The translations under genes and the position numbers were made by a program. Shown here one piece after another: positions 14,983 through 21,961 of a DNA stretch of 42,413 nt. Position 1 is the stretch's first letter. Every line of letters starts with the position of its first letter. This stretch comes from a virus, in the IMG/VR virus record IMGVR_UViG_3300042861_001014, positions 1 to 42,413 of that record, one strand, 5' to 3'. The notes beneath the pieces are model-generated. The model had not been told where the DNA came from. It saw only the letters and a program-made list of their open reading frames with translations, and did not search any database.

Positions 14983-15561
14983 TTATGAATAATTTTTCAT
15001 ATATTGTGTATATTCATTTTTATCCTCTTTATTTTCACTAAAACGTTGAATATATATTTTTGCAAATTCTAATAACATTGGGTCATCTCTAAAATGTCCT
15101 AATCCTCTGTTACAATGATTACATAACATTCCTCTAACAAAATTTCCTTTATGACAATGATCTACTACTAATTTTTCTTTTGAACCACATATTGTACAAC
15201 TTTTAGTTTTCAATAAATCAACTAATTCATTATCAGAAATCATATCTCTATAAAGACCTCTTCTAAGTTCATTTCTATAAGTAGACCTACACGGTTTACA
15301 CCAACTATCAAATTGGTCTAATGTTTTAAAATGTTTAGAAAAAAACTCAAATGTTCTGGGTTTTTCTATATTACATTTAGTACAAACTTTATTTTCTGAA
15401 AATCCTTGTTCTAATATTTTTTTGTTTTTGTATTGCTTTCCACAGGTTATACTGCAAAACACAGCTCCAGAATTTTTAAGAGTTCTATTTATATCATACT
15501 TACCTCTTTCAAATTCTTTATCACAATAATAACAATTTGCTTTTATTTTAACTGATGCCAT
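14983..15561 (-). CDS. HNH endonuclease, recombination endonuclease VII type
   Basis: The 192-residue protein has an N-terminal zinc site (C10, C13, C36, C40) and a second CxxC pair region at C60-T-K-C63 and C88-x-x-C91. These are followed by the endonuclease VII/HNH core: C122-T-I-C125, V-D134-H135-C136-H137, R-G-M-L-C147-N-H-C150-N151, and the typical GLGHFRDDPMLL tail. It cuts branched or specific DNA. With extra zinc modules and location at the end of an operon it looks like a mobile, homing-type nuclease rather than a packaging resolvase, though a Holliday-junction role cannot be excluded. It starts one base after the DUF6321-like stop. Confidence 0.88.
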   Translation of the reverse strand: MASVKIKANCYYCDKEFERGKYDINRTLKNSGAVFCSITCGKQYKNKKILEQGFSENKVCTKCNIEKPRTFEFFSKHFKTLDQFDSWCKPCRSTYRNELRRGLYRDMISDNELVDLLKTKSCTICGSKEKLVVDHCHKGNFVRGMLCNHCNRGLGHFRDDPMLLEFAKIYIQRFSENKEDKNEYTQYMKNYS

Positions 15562-15562
15562 A

Positions 15563-15835
15563 TCAACAATTCCATTTTTTCCTTGCTAATCTTAATCTAC
15601 TATTTGGATCTTTAGCGGCTTTTGGAAATTTATCCATTTGACCTGCAGATCTAGCACAAAAAGATTTACGTCTTTTTGCATCTTTACTACCGGGTTTTAA
15701 TTCAGATGGCTTCTTAGTTACAGCAGTTTGTAATTTACTTCCTGGATTTTCTTTTCTATAAGAAGCAACACCTTTAGCATTTAATCCTCCTTTAGGATCT
15801 TTACCTTCTTTGCGTGTCCATGCAGCTGTTTTCAT
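15563..15835 (-). CDS. Small basic DUF6321-like protein
   Basis: 90 residues, very rich in Lys, Arg, Gly and Ser, with the pattern MKTAAWTRKEGKDPKGGLNAKG...SYRKENPGSKLQ..VTKKPSELKPGSKDAKRRKSFCAR..G and a conserved KKWNC C-terminus. This is the DUF6321 layout, which I recall from diverse phages including cyanophages. The function is not known. The charge (strongly positive) and placement among late genes suggest an internal virion or DNA-binding protein (inference). Confidence 0.8.
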   Translation of the reverse strand: MKTAAWTRKEGKDPKGGLNAKGVASYRKENPGSKLQTAVTKKPSELKPGSKDAKRRKSFCARSAGQMDKFPKAAKDPNSRLRLARKKWNC

Positions 15836-15851
15836 TTTAAGTATATTTAAA

Positions 15852-16013
15852 TTAACACTTTTTAGATTTCATTTGTCCACCTTTTTTCATTTGACTCATT
15901 GCACCAGATGGAATAAATCCAGGATTAGGTGCAATTGGAGTTTTAATTTTATAAGGATTTAATTCATCACTTGTTCTTGATTCAGTGCTTCCGCCTATTT
16001 GATATTTTTTCAT
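15852..16013 (-). CDS. Tiny basic virion-region protein, 53 residues
   Basis: Reading on the minus strand from the ATG at 16013 to a TAA at 15854-15852 gives MKKYQIGGSTESRTSDELNP...PNPGFIPSGAMSQ...KKGGQMKSKKC. It is Gly/Lys/Pro-rich with a Cys at the end, resembling the other short basic proteins of this operon. Spacing to both neighbours (18 and 16 nt) fits. I recall similar MKKYQ-GG proteins in Bacteroidota phages, without known function. Confidence 0.65.
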   Translation of the reverse strand: MKKYQIGGSTESRTSDELNPYKIKTPIAPNPGFIPSGAMSQMKKGGQMKSKKC

Positions 16014-16031
16014 TTTAATTATTTTTAAATA

Positions 16032-17927
16032 TTAGGGATATACTTCAATTTTTATTGTTGCTTTATCTAAAGCAGCGTTAATACTTTGTCCAGTTGTATC
16101 AAAAGTATTAATAACTACTCTTTCAGGATCTAATCTTTCAACAGAAGCACAATAAGGTTTACCTGGATTTACATCTGGTGTAATATATACTGCTGTCAAA
16201 TTATTAGTTAAAACACCATTATTAAAATTTAAATGATATAATCCTACATCTACATAAGAAAAAGAAATTGTTGTTCCAGTAAAAGTATTTTGTATTACTT
16301 GTATTGTTGGTGCTGATCCACCTGATTGACTGATTAATCCCACAAATATTTTAGGTTGATTACCACTTCCACCACCAATTGAAGATGCACTTCTCCATCT
16401 AACAACATTATCTGTATCTATAACAAGGACTTTATTTTGTGTATCATCTTGAATAGTACCATCCAATTTTACTGTAGTAGAAGAACTACCAATAGCAATT
16501 TGATTAGGTACATCTGTTTTAGATAATCTACCTATAGCAATTGCACCTTCTCCTTTACAAGCAGCTGCAAAACCAAGTGCAATTGCACTTTGATTATCTC
16601 CTCTTTCTGGAACAGCTTCTTCTATTGCAACAGCTTCACCACTATTTACTGAAATAGCAGTTGCTATGGTAATTGTATTTAATCCTATACCTCCTGTCCC
16701 AGAAAGAGTTAAAATTTCATATCTGGTTGATGGATCTACAACATAAAGTTCAATATTAGGTATTATATAGTTACCAACAGCAATTGTTCCACTAAGAACA
16801 TTTATAACTAATGTTGTAGAATTAACTGTAGTATTAAATAATCCAAAACCATGGTTACCTGCTCCACAATTATATCCAGCAGCAAGTGAACCGTGCCCTC
16901 CAGCATAAGCTCTGTGACCTGCTGCAAATGAATCATTACCTAAAGCTAAAGATCTAAAGTTAAATGCGGCAGAAGCATCTCCACCTGCATAATTTCCATC
17001 TCCTAATGCAATATCAGTAGTTGTTCTAACTTGACATCTTTCACTAGCCAAACCACCTTTAATAAATATTTTAGTAGCTGGTGTTGAGTTATTTCCATTT
17101 TGATAAATAAGAGAACAACCTAATGTACTTGAATTTGGAGTCCATAATGGAATGCTATTTACAGTACATACTTCACCAACAAGAGCAATGTTTTTCCAAA
17201 TAGCTACACCACCGCCTGTACCAACTAATGCTTGATTAACTGCTGCACTATTATCATTATTATCTAATAATGTTCCCTTTAAATAAATTTGATCTGCTTG
17301 TGCATTACCTAAAATAACACTTCCATTTAAATAAGTATCACCACAAACATGTAAATTTTTAGCAATTCCAACACCACCATTAACTCTGAATGCACCGGTT
17401 GTACATGAAGTACTATCTTGTGTACCATTTATTGATACAACACTTGTAGCACTTAGACCACCTATAAGTATAGTTTGTGAATTAAACCCAAAATTTATAT
17501 TTGTAGATTGGTGTAAAAGATTAAAGTTACTAGCAGTTGAAGTTAAGTCACCACCATTAATTGCAGCATCTCCTTCTACAACTAATGAACCTGCAATATT
17601 AATAATAGTATTAAGTGCATTCTGTGTAATAATAGAATCTTTTAATGTATCCCAATTACAACTACCAGATGGATCTGTATATACAGGAACATAGCCAAGT
17701 TTACCTTCACCGGGTAATGTTCTAGTCATATCTTCAGTAGCTTGACAAATAAAATCACCCCATTTAATTACAAAAGGGTCCATTTTAGGAGTATAACTAG
17801 ATTTATTATTTAAACTACTACTTTGATATAGTTTACCAAATTCAAACCAATCTTTAGATTTATCTAAAGTTACTTTTTTTTGATTTCTTTTTAGTAAACC
17901 TAATACTTCTTGTATAAAAATGCTCAT
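16032..17927 (-). CDS. Tail fibre / receptor-binding protein with YadA-like repeats
   Basis: 631 residues from the ATG at 17927. A further in-frame ATG at 17978 would overlap the upstream gene and add 17 unlikely residues, so it is rejected. Order: an N-terminal helix (MSIFIQEVLGLLKRN) shared with the protein at 19038; a mixed region; then beta-helical repeats with xALGxxSxAxG-type units (SLALGNDSFAAGHRAYAGGHGSLAAGYN and SAIALGFAAACKGEGAIAIG) like the YadA head beta-roll; then a linker (VLVIDTDNVVRWRSASSIGGGSG); and a ~100-residue C-terminal beta domain. This is the architecture of a trimeric fibre that binds the host surface. Confidence 0.82.
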   Translation of the reverse strand: MSIFIQEVLGLLKRNQKKVTLDKSKDWFEFGKLYQSSSLNNKSSYTPKMDPFVIKWGDFICQATEDMTRTLPGEGKLGYVPVYTDPSGSCNWDTLKDSIITQNALNTIINIAGSLVVEGDAAINGGDLTSTASNFNLLHQSTNINFGFNSQTILIGGLSATSVVSINGTQDSTSCTTGAFRVNGGVGIAKNLHVCGDTYLNGSVILGNAQADQIYLKGTLLDNNDNSAAVNQALVGTGGGVAIWKNIALVGEVCTVNSIPLWTPNSSTLGCSLIYQNGNNSTPATKIFIKGGLASERCQVRTTTDIALGDGNYAGGDASAAFNFRSLALGNDSFAAGHRAYAGGHGSLAAGYNCGAGNHGFGLFNTTVNSTTLVINVLSGTIAVGNYIIPNIELYVVDPSTRYEILTLSGTGGIGLNTITIATAISVNSGEAVAIEEAVPERGDNQSAIALGFAAACKGEGAIAIGRLSKTDVPNQIAIGSSSTTVKLDGTIQDDTQNKVLVIDTDNVVRWRSASSIGGGSGNQPKIFVGLISQSGGSAPTIQVIQNTFTGTTISFSYVDVGLYHLNFNNGVLTNNLTAVYITPDVNPGKPYCASVERLDPERVVINTFDTTGQSINAALDKATIKIEVYP

Positions 17928-17932
17928 AATAT

Positions 17933-18277
17933 TTATATATAAAGTGCAGCTACAGTAACTGAAGGAGTAGCTGAACATGTTATTGTAATATACCCTTGCG
18001 TATCATTAAAGGCACCTGTTTCAAACGGACCTAAAAATCCTGATTGACCTGCAGGTAATGTTAACGTTGCAGTTTCTTTTACTAATCTTCCTAATACAGG
18101 ATCTATGTATACTGTTACTACTGGAACTACACTTGCAGTTATAGTAGCACCACTAGCATTTTTAACATGGAAATATTGTATCCCTGTATTAATAAGTTTA
18201 TCTCCACCAGCTGATGCTGCAGAGTAAGTAGGAATTAATCCTGACTGTAATATTTTTTGTGCTACTATAGTTGCCAT
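17933..18277 (-). CDS. Beta-sandwich virion protein (decoration or fibre-associated)
   Basis: 114 residues of Thr/Val/Ala/Gly-rich beta structure: LIPTYSAASAGGDKLINTGIQYFHVKNASGATITASVVP ... LTLPAGQSGFLGPFETGAFND. Short proteins with this 'GGDK..N.G...HVKN.SG..IT' pattern occur in structural regions of many phages, often as capsid decoration or tail accessory proteins. I infer a virion role from this and from its position 5 nt before the fibre gene. No signal peptide or membrane segment. Confidence 0.65.
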   Translation of the reverse strand: MATIVAQKILQSGLIPTYSAASAGGDKLINTGIQYFHVKNASGATITASVVPVVTVYIDPVLGRLVKETATLTLPAGQSGFLGPFETGAFNDTQGYITITCSATPSVTVAALYI

Positions 18278-18282
18278 ATTAT

Positions 18283-18531
18283 TTATTTTTTATATCCGCA
18301 CTTACCGCTTTTAAAAGCAGCTGATTGAACAGGTTCTTTTGCTCTTGTACTTGATCTTGGAATGTTAATTCCATCTTTTGCTTTCTTAATGCTTCTTAAT
18401 ACTTTGGCTTGATTCTTTTTTTGTTGAATTGCCGCAGGTATAGATGTAGGATCATAATATCCGTTTGTTGTTTCTCTTTGATATACTCTACCTTGTTCAG
18501 GAAAAGAAATGCCTTTTTTAGGAGTTCCCAT
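18283..18531 (-). CDS. Small basic hypothetical protein
   Basis: 82 residues, Lys/Arg/Gly/Pro-rich and low in hydrophobics (MGTPKKGISFPEQGRVYQRETTNGYY ... SAAFKSGKCGYKK), probably without a stable globular core. Ends in a Cys-containing basic motif like its neighbours. No family recognised. It is one of the late basic mini-proteins. Confidence 0.65.
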   Translation of the reverse strand: MGTPKKGISFPEQGRVYQRETTNGYYDPTSIPAAIQQKKNQAKVLRSIKKAKDGINIPRSSTRAKEPVQSAAFKSGKCGYKK

Positions 18532-18537
18532 TTTGTA

Positions 18538-18774
18538 TTATTTTTTTTTAGTTATTACTTTTTTAACAGGTGCTTTTCTTGGTGTTGACATTACACTTCC
18601 ACCATTAGCTAATGTTTGTAATCTTTTAGCTTCCATACTAGCAGCTTTTTTAACATCCTTCATTAAAGATGCATCATTTTTGATTTCTTCAGCTCTTTGT
18701 AGAGTACTTAATGCAGATTGAATTTGCCATTTGCGTTCTTCTGCTTTGTTTTCTTTACTAATCATAATGTTCAT
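18538..18774 (-). CDS. Small helical basic protein
   Basis: 78 residues; helical first half (WQIQSALSTLQRAEEIKNDASLMKDVKKAASMEAKRLQTLA), then GGSVMSTPRKAPVKKVITKKK, a flexible Lys-rich tail. The middle (SALSTLQRAEEIKND) is a pattern I have seen in short proteins of other phages. Start may be at 18774 or at the second ATG, 18765. Six nt separate it from the next gene. Confidence 0.65.
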   Translation of the reverse strand: MNIMISKENKAEERKWQIQSALSTLQRAEEIKNDASLMKDVKKAASMEAKRLQTLANGGSVMSTPRKAPVKKVITKKK

Positions 18775-18784
18775 TTTTATTGGT

Positions 18785-19036
18785 TTAACTTTCTGTATTT
18801 TTTTTACCCCAAATTTTATCTATAGATGCTAATCCTAAACATCCAAATGCTAACATTGCAACTGCATTAACTAATACAGGAGATGGATCCGTTAACTTTG
18901 GAGTAAACTGATTTACAATAAGTGTAAAAGATAAAACAAGACCTGCTATAATACCAACAAATCTTTTTGATGATGGAATGCCTCTTTCATCTTGAAGTAA
19001 ACCTTTAATCCAACTTGTTTTTTTTACATTTTCCAT
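18785..19036 (-). CDS. Two-TM membrane protein, candidate holin
   Basis: 83 residues with two predicted transmembrane helices, about residues 25-45 (RFVGIIAGLVLSFTLIVNQF) and 55-75 (LVNAVAMLAFGCLGLASIDKIW), a short loop and a charged C-terminus (GKKNTES). The N-terminal cytoplasmic part contains DERGIPSSKRFVG. Size and topology are those of class II holins, and I recall this family as phage membrane proteins of that type. No endolysin gene is recognisable in the window, so the lysis assignment rests on topology alone. Confidence 0.6.
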   Translation of the reverse strand: MENVKKTSWIKGLLQDERGIPSSKRFVGIIAGLVLSFTLIVNQFTPKLTDPSPVLVNAVAMLAFGCLGLASIDKIWGKKNTES

Positions 19037-19037
19037 T

Positions 19038-19637
19038 TTATCCTACTGATACTGTTTGAAGAGTTCCGTTATTAGCTACAGTAATTTGCCATAATCCACC
19101 ATTAGGTGCAGTTAGTATAACTTTTGTAGCATGATTTAAAGTGACTTCAGTTGCTGATTGAGTTAATGATACACCTGTTCCTTTTAATGATTTAAAGTTA
19201 AGTGTCTCACCAGTTTTATTAGCATATAAACCTTCACCTGTACCAAGATTACTTGCTAGATTAGGTTCACCTGTAGTAGTAAATTCAATATAGTCATCAT
19301 CTATTGATTCATTAATAGTTAAGTTAGTACTTAATGACTTTAAAGATCTAAAATAATTTGTACAAACATTAGTTACTGGATCAATAATTTGTTCTTTAAA
19401 TACTTGACCTGTTCCTGCTGCCGGTGTAACTGGAGTATTTTCATTATCACAAAATGCAGGTGCAATCTTAAGATCTTTAACTTTAATAAGCTTAATAGAT
19501 TTATACGGTATTGGTGAAGCAACACCAGTCATTTCAGGTTGTTCATTTACACCAAGTATAATAACATCTTCAGGGTTTGCCACCTTAGTGAAAACCCCGC
19601 GTCTTATTAAACTTAATACGTCAGTTAAAATATTCAT
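19038..19637 (-). CDS. Fibre-like virion protein sharing an N-terminal module with the tail fibre
   Basis: 199 residues. The first 20 residues (MNILTDVLSLIRRGVFTKV) align with the start of the fibre at 17927 (MSIFIQEVLGLLKRNQKKV), suggesting a common attachment helix. The rest is Thr/Asn/Gly/Ser-rich beta structure: DDDYIEFTTTGEPNLASNLGTGEGLYANKTGETLNFKSLKGTG ... and the C-terminal ILTAPNGGLWQITVANNGTLQTVSVG, which looks like a small knob. I infer a fibre, baseplate or head-fibre component. One nt separates it from the putative holin gene. Confidence 0.65.
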   Translation of the reverse strand: MNILTDVLSLIRRGVFTKVANPEDVIILGVNEQPEMTGVASPIPYKSIKLIKVKDLKIAPAFCDNENTPVTPAAGTGQVFKEQIIDPVTNVCTNYFRSLKSLSTNLTINESIDDDYIEFTTTGEPNLASNLGTGEGLYANKTGETLNFKSLKGTGVSLTQSATEVTLNHATKVILTAPNGGLWQITVANNGTLQTVSVG

Positions 19638-19642
19638 ATCTT

Positions 19643-19927
19643 TTATTTTTTAGATGGACCTGAGTATATAAATGATGTAGGTACTCCACCCCCTTTAAAT
19701 TTTTTCTTATTTGAGTTTCCATATTCATCAATCCAACCACCCATTTTATATGCTTGTTTTTTTGTTGTACCATCAGCACTTTTTGCATATCTCATAGCAT
19801 CACCACCTTTTCTCATTTTTTCAATTATAGATGCATACATAGCATCATCTAATTCTCCTCCCTCTCTACACAAAAGTTTTATTTTTTGTTTAGATATTTT
19901 ACCTTGTTGTAAACCTTGAGCTTTCAT
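19643..19927 (-). CDS. Small Gly/Lys-rich hypothetical protein
   Basis: 94 residues: short helices in the first half (MKAQGLQQGKISKQKIKLLCREGGELDDAMYASIIEKMRKGGDAMRYAKS), then GGWIDEYGNSNKKKFKGGGVPTSF, strongly positive overall. No motif recognised. Part of the late run of small basic genes. Confidence 0.65.
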   Translation of the reverse strand: MKAQGLQQGKISKQKIKLLCREGGELDDAMYASIIEKMRKGGDAMRYAKSADGTTKKQAYKMGGWIDEYGNSNKKKFKGGGVPTSFIYSGPSKK

Positions 19928-19938
19928 AGTTTTAATTT

Positions 19939-20085
19939 TTAATAATCTATTGTAATTGTAATAAATAAAAGATATAACTTTGAAGTACTATACTCAAAAG
20001 TTTCATCAGGGTCTATATGCTCCCATCCTAATGCAAATCTATCATTAGGCCAGTGAAATTCTATTGTTAATTCATAATTTTCCAT
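19939..20085 (-). CDS. Small hypothetical protein, 48 residues
   Basis: From the ATG at 20085: MENYELTIEFHWPNDRFALGWEHIDPDETFEYSTSKLYLLFITITIDY, an acidic beta-rich mini-protein. An in-frame ATG at 20166 is rejected because the added N-terminus only re-reads the basic gene at 20087-20224. With the shorter start the two genes are one nt apart. Confidence 0.65.
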   Translation of the reverse strand: MENYELTIEFHWPNDRFALGWEHIDPDETFEYSTSKLYLLFITITIDY

Positions 20086-20086
20086 A

Positions 20087-20224
20087 TTATTTACCTTGTC
20101 CTTTATATTTTTTTTTATATAACTTTGATGTCTTAATCTTAGATGTTTTTGTCTTAGCATGTACACCAGGTCTTTTTACTTTTACCGTAGTCTTTAACGT
20201 TGTTGTTTGTGTTTTTGCTGCCAT
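20087..20224 (-). CDS. Tiny very basic protein (RPGVHAKTKTSK type), 45 residues
   Basis: Minus-strand frame from the ATG at 20224 to a TAA at 20089-20087: MAAKTQTTTLKTTVKVKRPGVHAKTKTSKIKTSKLYKKKYKGQGK. About one third of the residues are Lys or Arg and there is no hydrophobic core, so it is likely disordered until bound to nucleic acid. I recall the RPGVHAKTKTSK motif from phages of Bacteroidota and cyanobacteria. A related GVHTKPKKKYYKPKPK tail is found in the gene at 20961. Confidence 0.75.
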   Translation of the reverse strand: MAAKTQTTTLKTTVKVKRPGVHAKTKTSKIKTSKLYKKKYKGQGK

Positions 20225-20228
20225 TAAT

Positions 20229-20705
20229 TTAAAACAATTTATATTCTACAAATAGTCCATATTGATTATTAACTCTTGGTATTCCTATATATTGAATACC
20301 ATAATTTACTTTTTTATATTCTAAAAGTAATCTTCCAGAAAGTAAAGGTGTATTAACTGTAAAACCTGCACTTTGTACTCCAAAATAACCATGTAATTGT
20401 GGTTTAGGTTTTATGTTTAAGACTTTATTTTGTGCATCAATATAATCTTTTTGGTAAAATATGATACTGTCTTTTATACTTATTATGTTTTCTAATTTTA
20501 TAATGGTTTTTTCAAAGTTTACAATTCTTTTTTCTTGTTCTTTTGAAATATTTTTTAAATGCTCATATCTTACTAAATCAGCAGCAACTGCTCTAGCTTG
20601 TTTTTCAGAAAGAATAACAACAGAATCTTTACTTTGGATAGCGTTTTGTGAAATAGCTTTGAAGCCCACTAACAGGAAGAGAATCAATAATACGTATTTC
20701 TTCAT
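20229..20705 (-). CDS. Exported coiled-coil protein with C-terminal beta strands (o-spanin-like candidate)
   Basis: 158 residues: a Sec signal peptide (MKKYVLLILFLLVGFKAISQ, cleavage near residue 20), a coiled coil (about 38-95), and ~55 C-terminal residues of alternating strands (HGYFGVQSAGF..., SGRLLLEYKKVNYGIQYIGI, NQYGLFVEYKLF) ending in Phe, the usual signature of outer-membrane barrel strands. There is no lipobox Cys. Its 5' end overlaps the preceding gene by 77 nt in another frame, as Rz1-type genes do with Rz. It may be an outer-membrane spanin partner anchored by a (trimeric?) barrel instead of a lipid. Confidence 0.55.
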   Translation of the reverse strand: MKKYVLLILFLLVGFKAISQNAIQSKDSVVILSEKQARAVAADLVRYEHLKNISKEQEKRIVNFEKTIIKLENIISIKDSIIFYQKDYIDAQNKVLNIKPKPQLHGYFGVQSAGFTVNTPLLSGRLLLEYKKVNYGIQYIGIPRVNNQYGLFVEYKLF

Positions 20706-20958
20706 ATTCTTTTTGTTTAATTATTTTAATTCTAGTTACTATAAGTGTATCAATAGTTTTTAAACTATCTACATTTTTTAATTCAGTATTTGCTTTTTTT
20801 TCTAACTCTTTAACTTTAGCTTCTAGTATATATGCTTTATTAAGGAGCTCATTTTTTTTATATTGATATACAAGTGCAGATATTAACCAAACTATAATTA
20901 ATATACCACTTAACCATTGTTCTTTAAAAAACTTATATAATTTATATAAATCAACCAT
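20629..20958 (-). CDS. Inner-membrane coiled-coil protein (i-spanin-like candidate)
   Basis: 109 residues with an N-terminal transmembrane helix (about 16-32, LSGILIIVWLISALVYQY) followed by a long coiled coil (KNELLNKAYILEAKVKELEKKANTEL...) and a short C-terminus (SLPVSGLQSYFTKRYPK). This is the topology of Rz-like i-spanins: anchored in the inner membrane with a periplasmic coiled coil. The overlapping exported partner gene strengthens the assignment. Spanins of this host group are poorly described, so the call is tentative. Confidence 0.6.
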   Translation of the reverse strand: MVDLYKLYKFFKEQWLSGILIIVWLISALVYQYKKNELLNKAYILEAKVKELEKKANTELKNVDSLKTIDTLIVTRIKIIKQKEYEEIRIIDSLPVSGLQSYFTKRYPK

Positions 20959-20960
20959 AA

Positions 20961-21197
20961 TTATTTTTTGTTATCTGCTTTTGGTTTTGGCTTGTAATAT
21001 TTTTTTTTAGGTTTAGTGTGAACACCTTTAGCTGCATCTACTACATCTTTAAGTTCTGCTTTAACCAATACACTTCTTACTTGAATTTCATCAATTACTT
21101 CAATTGCTTTTTCATCAACTTTGGTTTTAGACCAGATCCAATTCCATGTTTTTTCTAATGAAAAAGTCCATATTGCGTGTAATAATTTTTTAAACAT
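20961..21197 (-). CDS. Small protein with amphipathic N-terminus and Lys-rich tail
   Basis: 78 residues: MFKKLLHAIWTFSLEKTWNWIWSKTKVDEKA forms an aromatic, amphipathic helix; the middle is helical; the tail AAKGVHTKPKKKYYKPKPKADNKK is nearly all Lys/Pro/Tyr and resembles the GVHAKTKTSK...YKKKYKG part of the 45-residue protein at 20087. It could sit at a membrane or bind DNA. The stop is 2 nt before the i-spanin-like start. A 76-nt AT-rich spacer lies upstream. Confidence 0.65.
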   Translation of the reverse strand: MFKKLLHAIWTFSLEKTWNWIWSKTKVDEKAIEVIDEIQVRSVLVKAELKDVVDAAKGVHTKPKKKYYKPKPKADNKK

Positions 21198-21273
21198 AGT
21201 TTTAATTTTAGTTAGTATTACTTATATATAATATACAAATTCTAATTTATATAGACAAATATATGATTTTTAC

Positions 21274-21588
21274 TTAAATATTCTTAAGTCTTTGATTTTC
21301 TTTTTCTAAATATTCAACCTTTACATGCAGCGCACTTACCTCTTTTGTGAGTGAAAGAATTTGATCTCTCATTTCATCTTTTTCTAATGCACTATCTGTT
21401 AATAGTTGCTCAAGTCTTCTGACTCTATCTCTTAAATCATCTCTATACATATTCTGATCAGTTCTATCTTCCCGTTCTAACTCAGTTTTTAGCTTTATTC
21501 TTTTTTCATAAAATTTCCATGCTCCTGCAGAGAACAGAACGGTCATCATTGTGACCAATACGGTTGTTACATTATCATATGATGTCAT
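21274..21588 (-). CDS. Membrane-anchored coiled-coil protein
   Basis: 104 residues: one N-terminal transmembrane helix (about 9-26, TVLVTMMTVLFSAGAWKF), then a basic/acidic linker and a coiled coil for the rest (RDDLRDRVRRLEQLL ... KEVSALHVKVEYLEKENQRLKNI). Phage genes of this layout are often placed in lysis modules (holin-like or spanin-like) or are baseplate or tail accessory proteins. The start overlaps the preceding membrane-protein gene by 14 nt. Confidence 0.65.
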   Translation of the reverse strand: MTSYDNVTTVLVTMMTVLFSAGAWKFYEKRIKLKTELEREDRTDQNMYRDDLRDRVRRLEQLLTDSALEKDEMRDQILSLTKEVSALHVKVEYLEKENQRLKNI

Positions 21589-21961
21589 TACTACTTTGTT
21601 TTTGTTTTCTATAAAATTTTGATGTCATTGATGTCAGATTTAAAAAAGATATAATTGATGGTAAAAACCATAACCAATGCGTAGGATTATGCATTACATC
21701 TTTAAATGTAAATGCTAAAATTATAAAAATGGAAAAAATAAATGACCCGTAAGCTAAAGTTTTTCTTACTTTAATTGGATGAGAACAAGTTGCTTTAATC
21801 ATAGTTAAACCCAATAAAATACTTGGGATTATGATAAATAAATTACAAGAAAATTCAAAGCACCATATAACTGGTAGCATTATAAACCATATTAAACCAA
21901 TAAGTATTTCCATTGGTTCAGTATCATAATAACTGAAAATATTAATTATTCTGGTCTTCAT
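21575..21961 (-). CDS. Polytopic membrane protein
   Basis: 128 residues with about four hydrophobic segments (LIGLIWFIMLPVIW, LFIIIPSILLGLTMI, AYGSFIFSIFIILAF, HWLWFLPSIISFLNL) and a basic C-terminus. First gene of the minus-strand late operon, preceded by the divergent AT-rich region. No family recognised; a role in lysis or in membrane modification is inference from neighbours. Confidence 0.65.
   Translation of the reverse strand: MKTRIINIFSYYDTEPMEILIGLIWFIMLPVIWCFEFSCNLFIIIPSILLGLTMIKATCSHPIKVRKTLAYGSFIFSIFIILAFTFKDVMHNPTHWLWFLPSIISFLNLTSMTSKFYRKQKQSSNDII

Noticed and set aside
17928-17978. Longer start for the fibre gene
   Set aside because: It would overlap the upstream virion gene by 46 nt and add a Cys/Ser/Tyr-rich leader of 17 residues; the ATG at 17927 gives the same N-terminal pattern as the other fibre-type protein.
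20086-20166. Longer start for the 48-residue protein at 19939
   Set aside because: The extension re-reads the 45-residue basic gene (20087-20224) in another frame; the shorter start leaves the two genes one nt apart.
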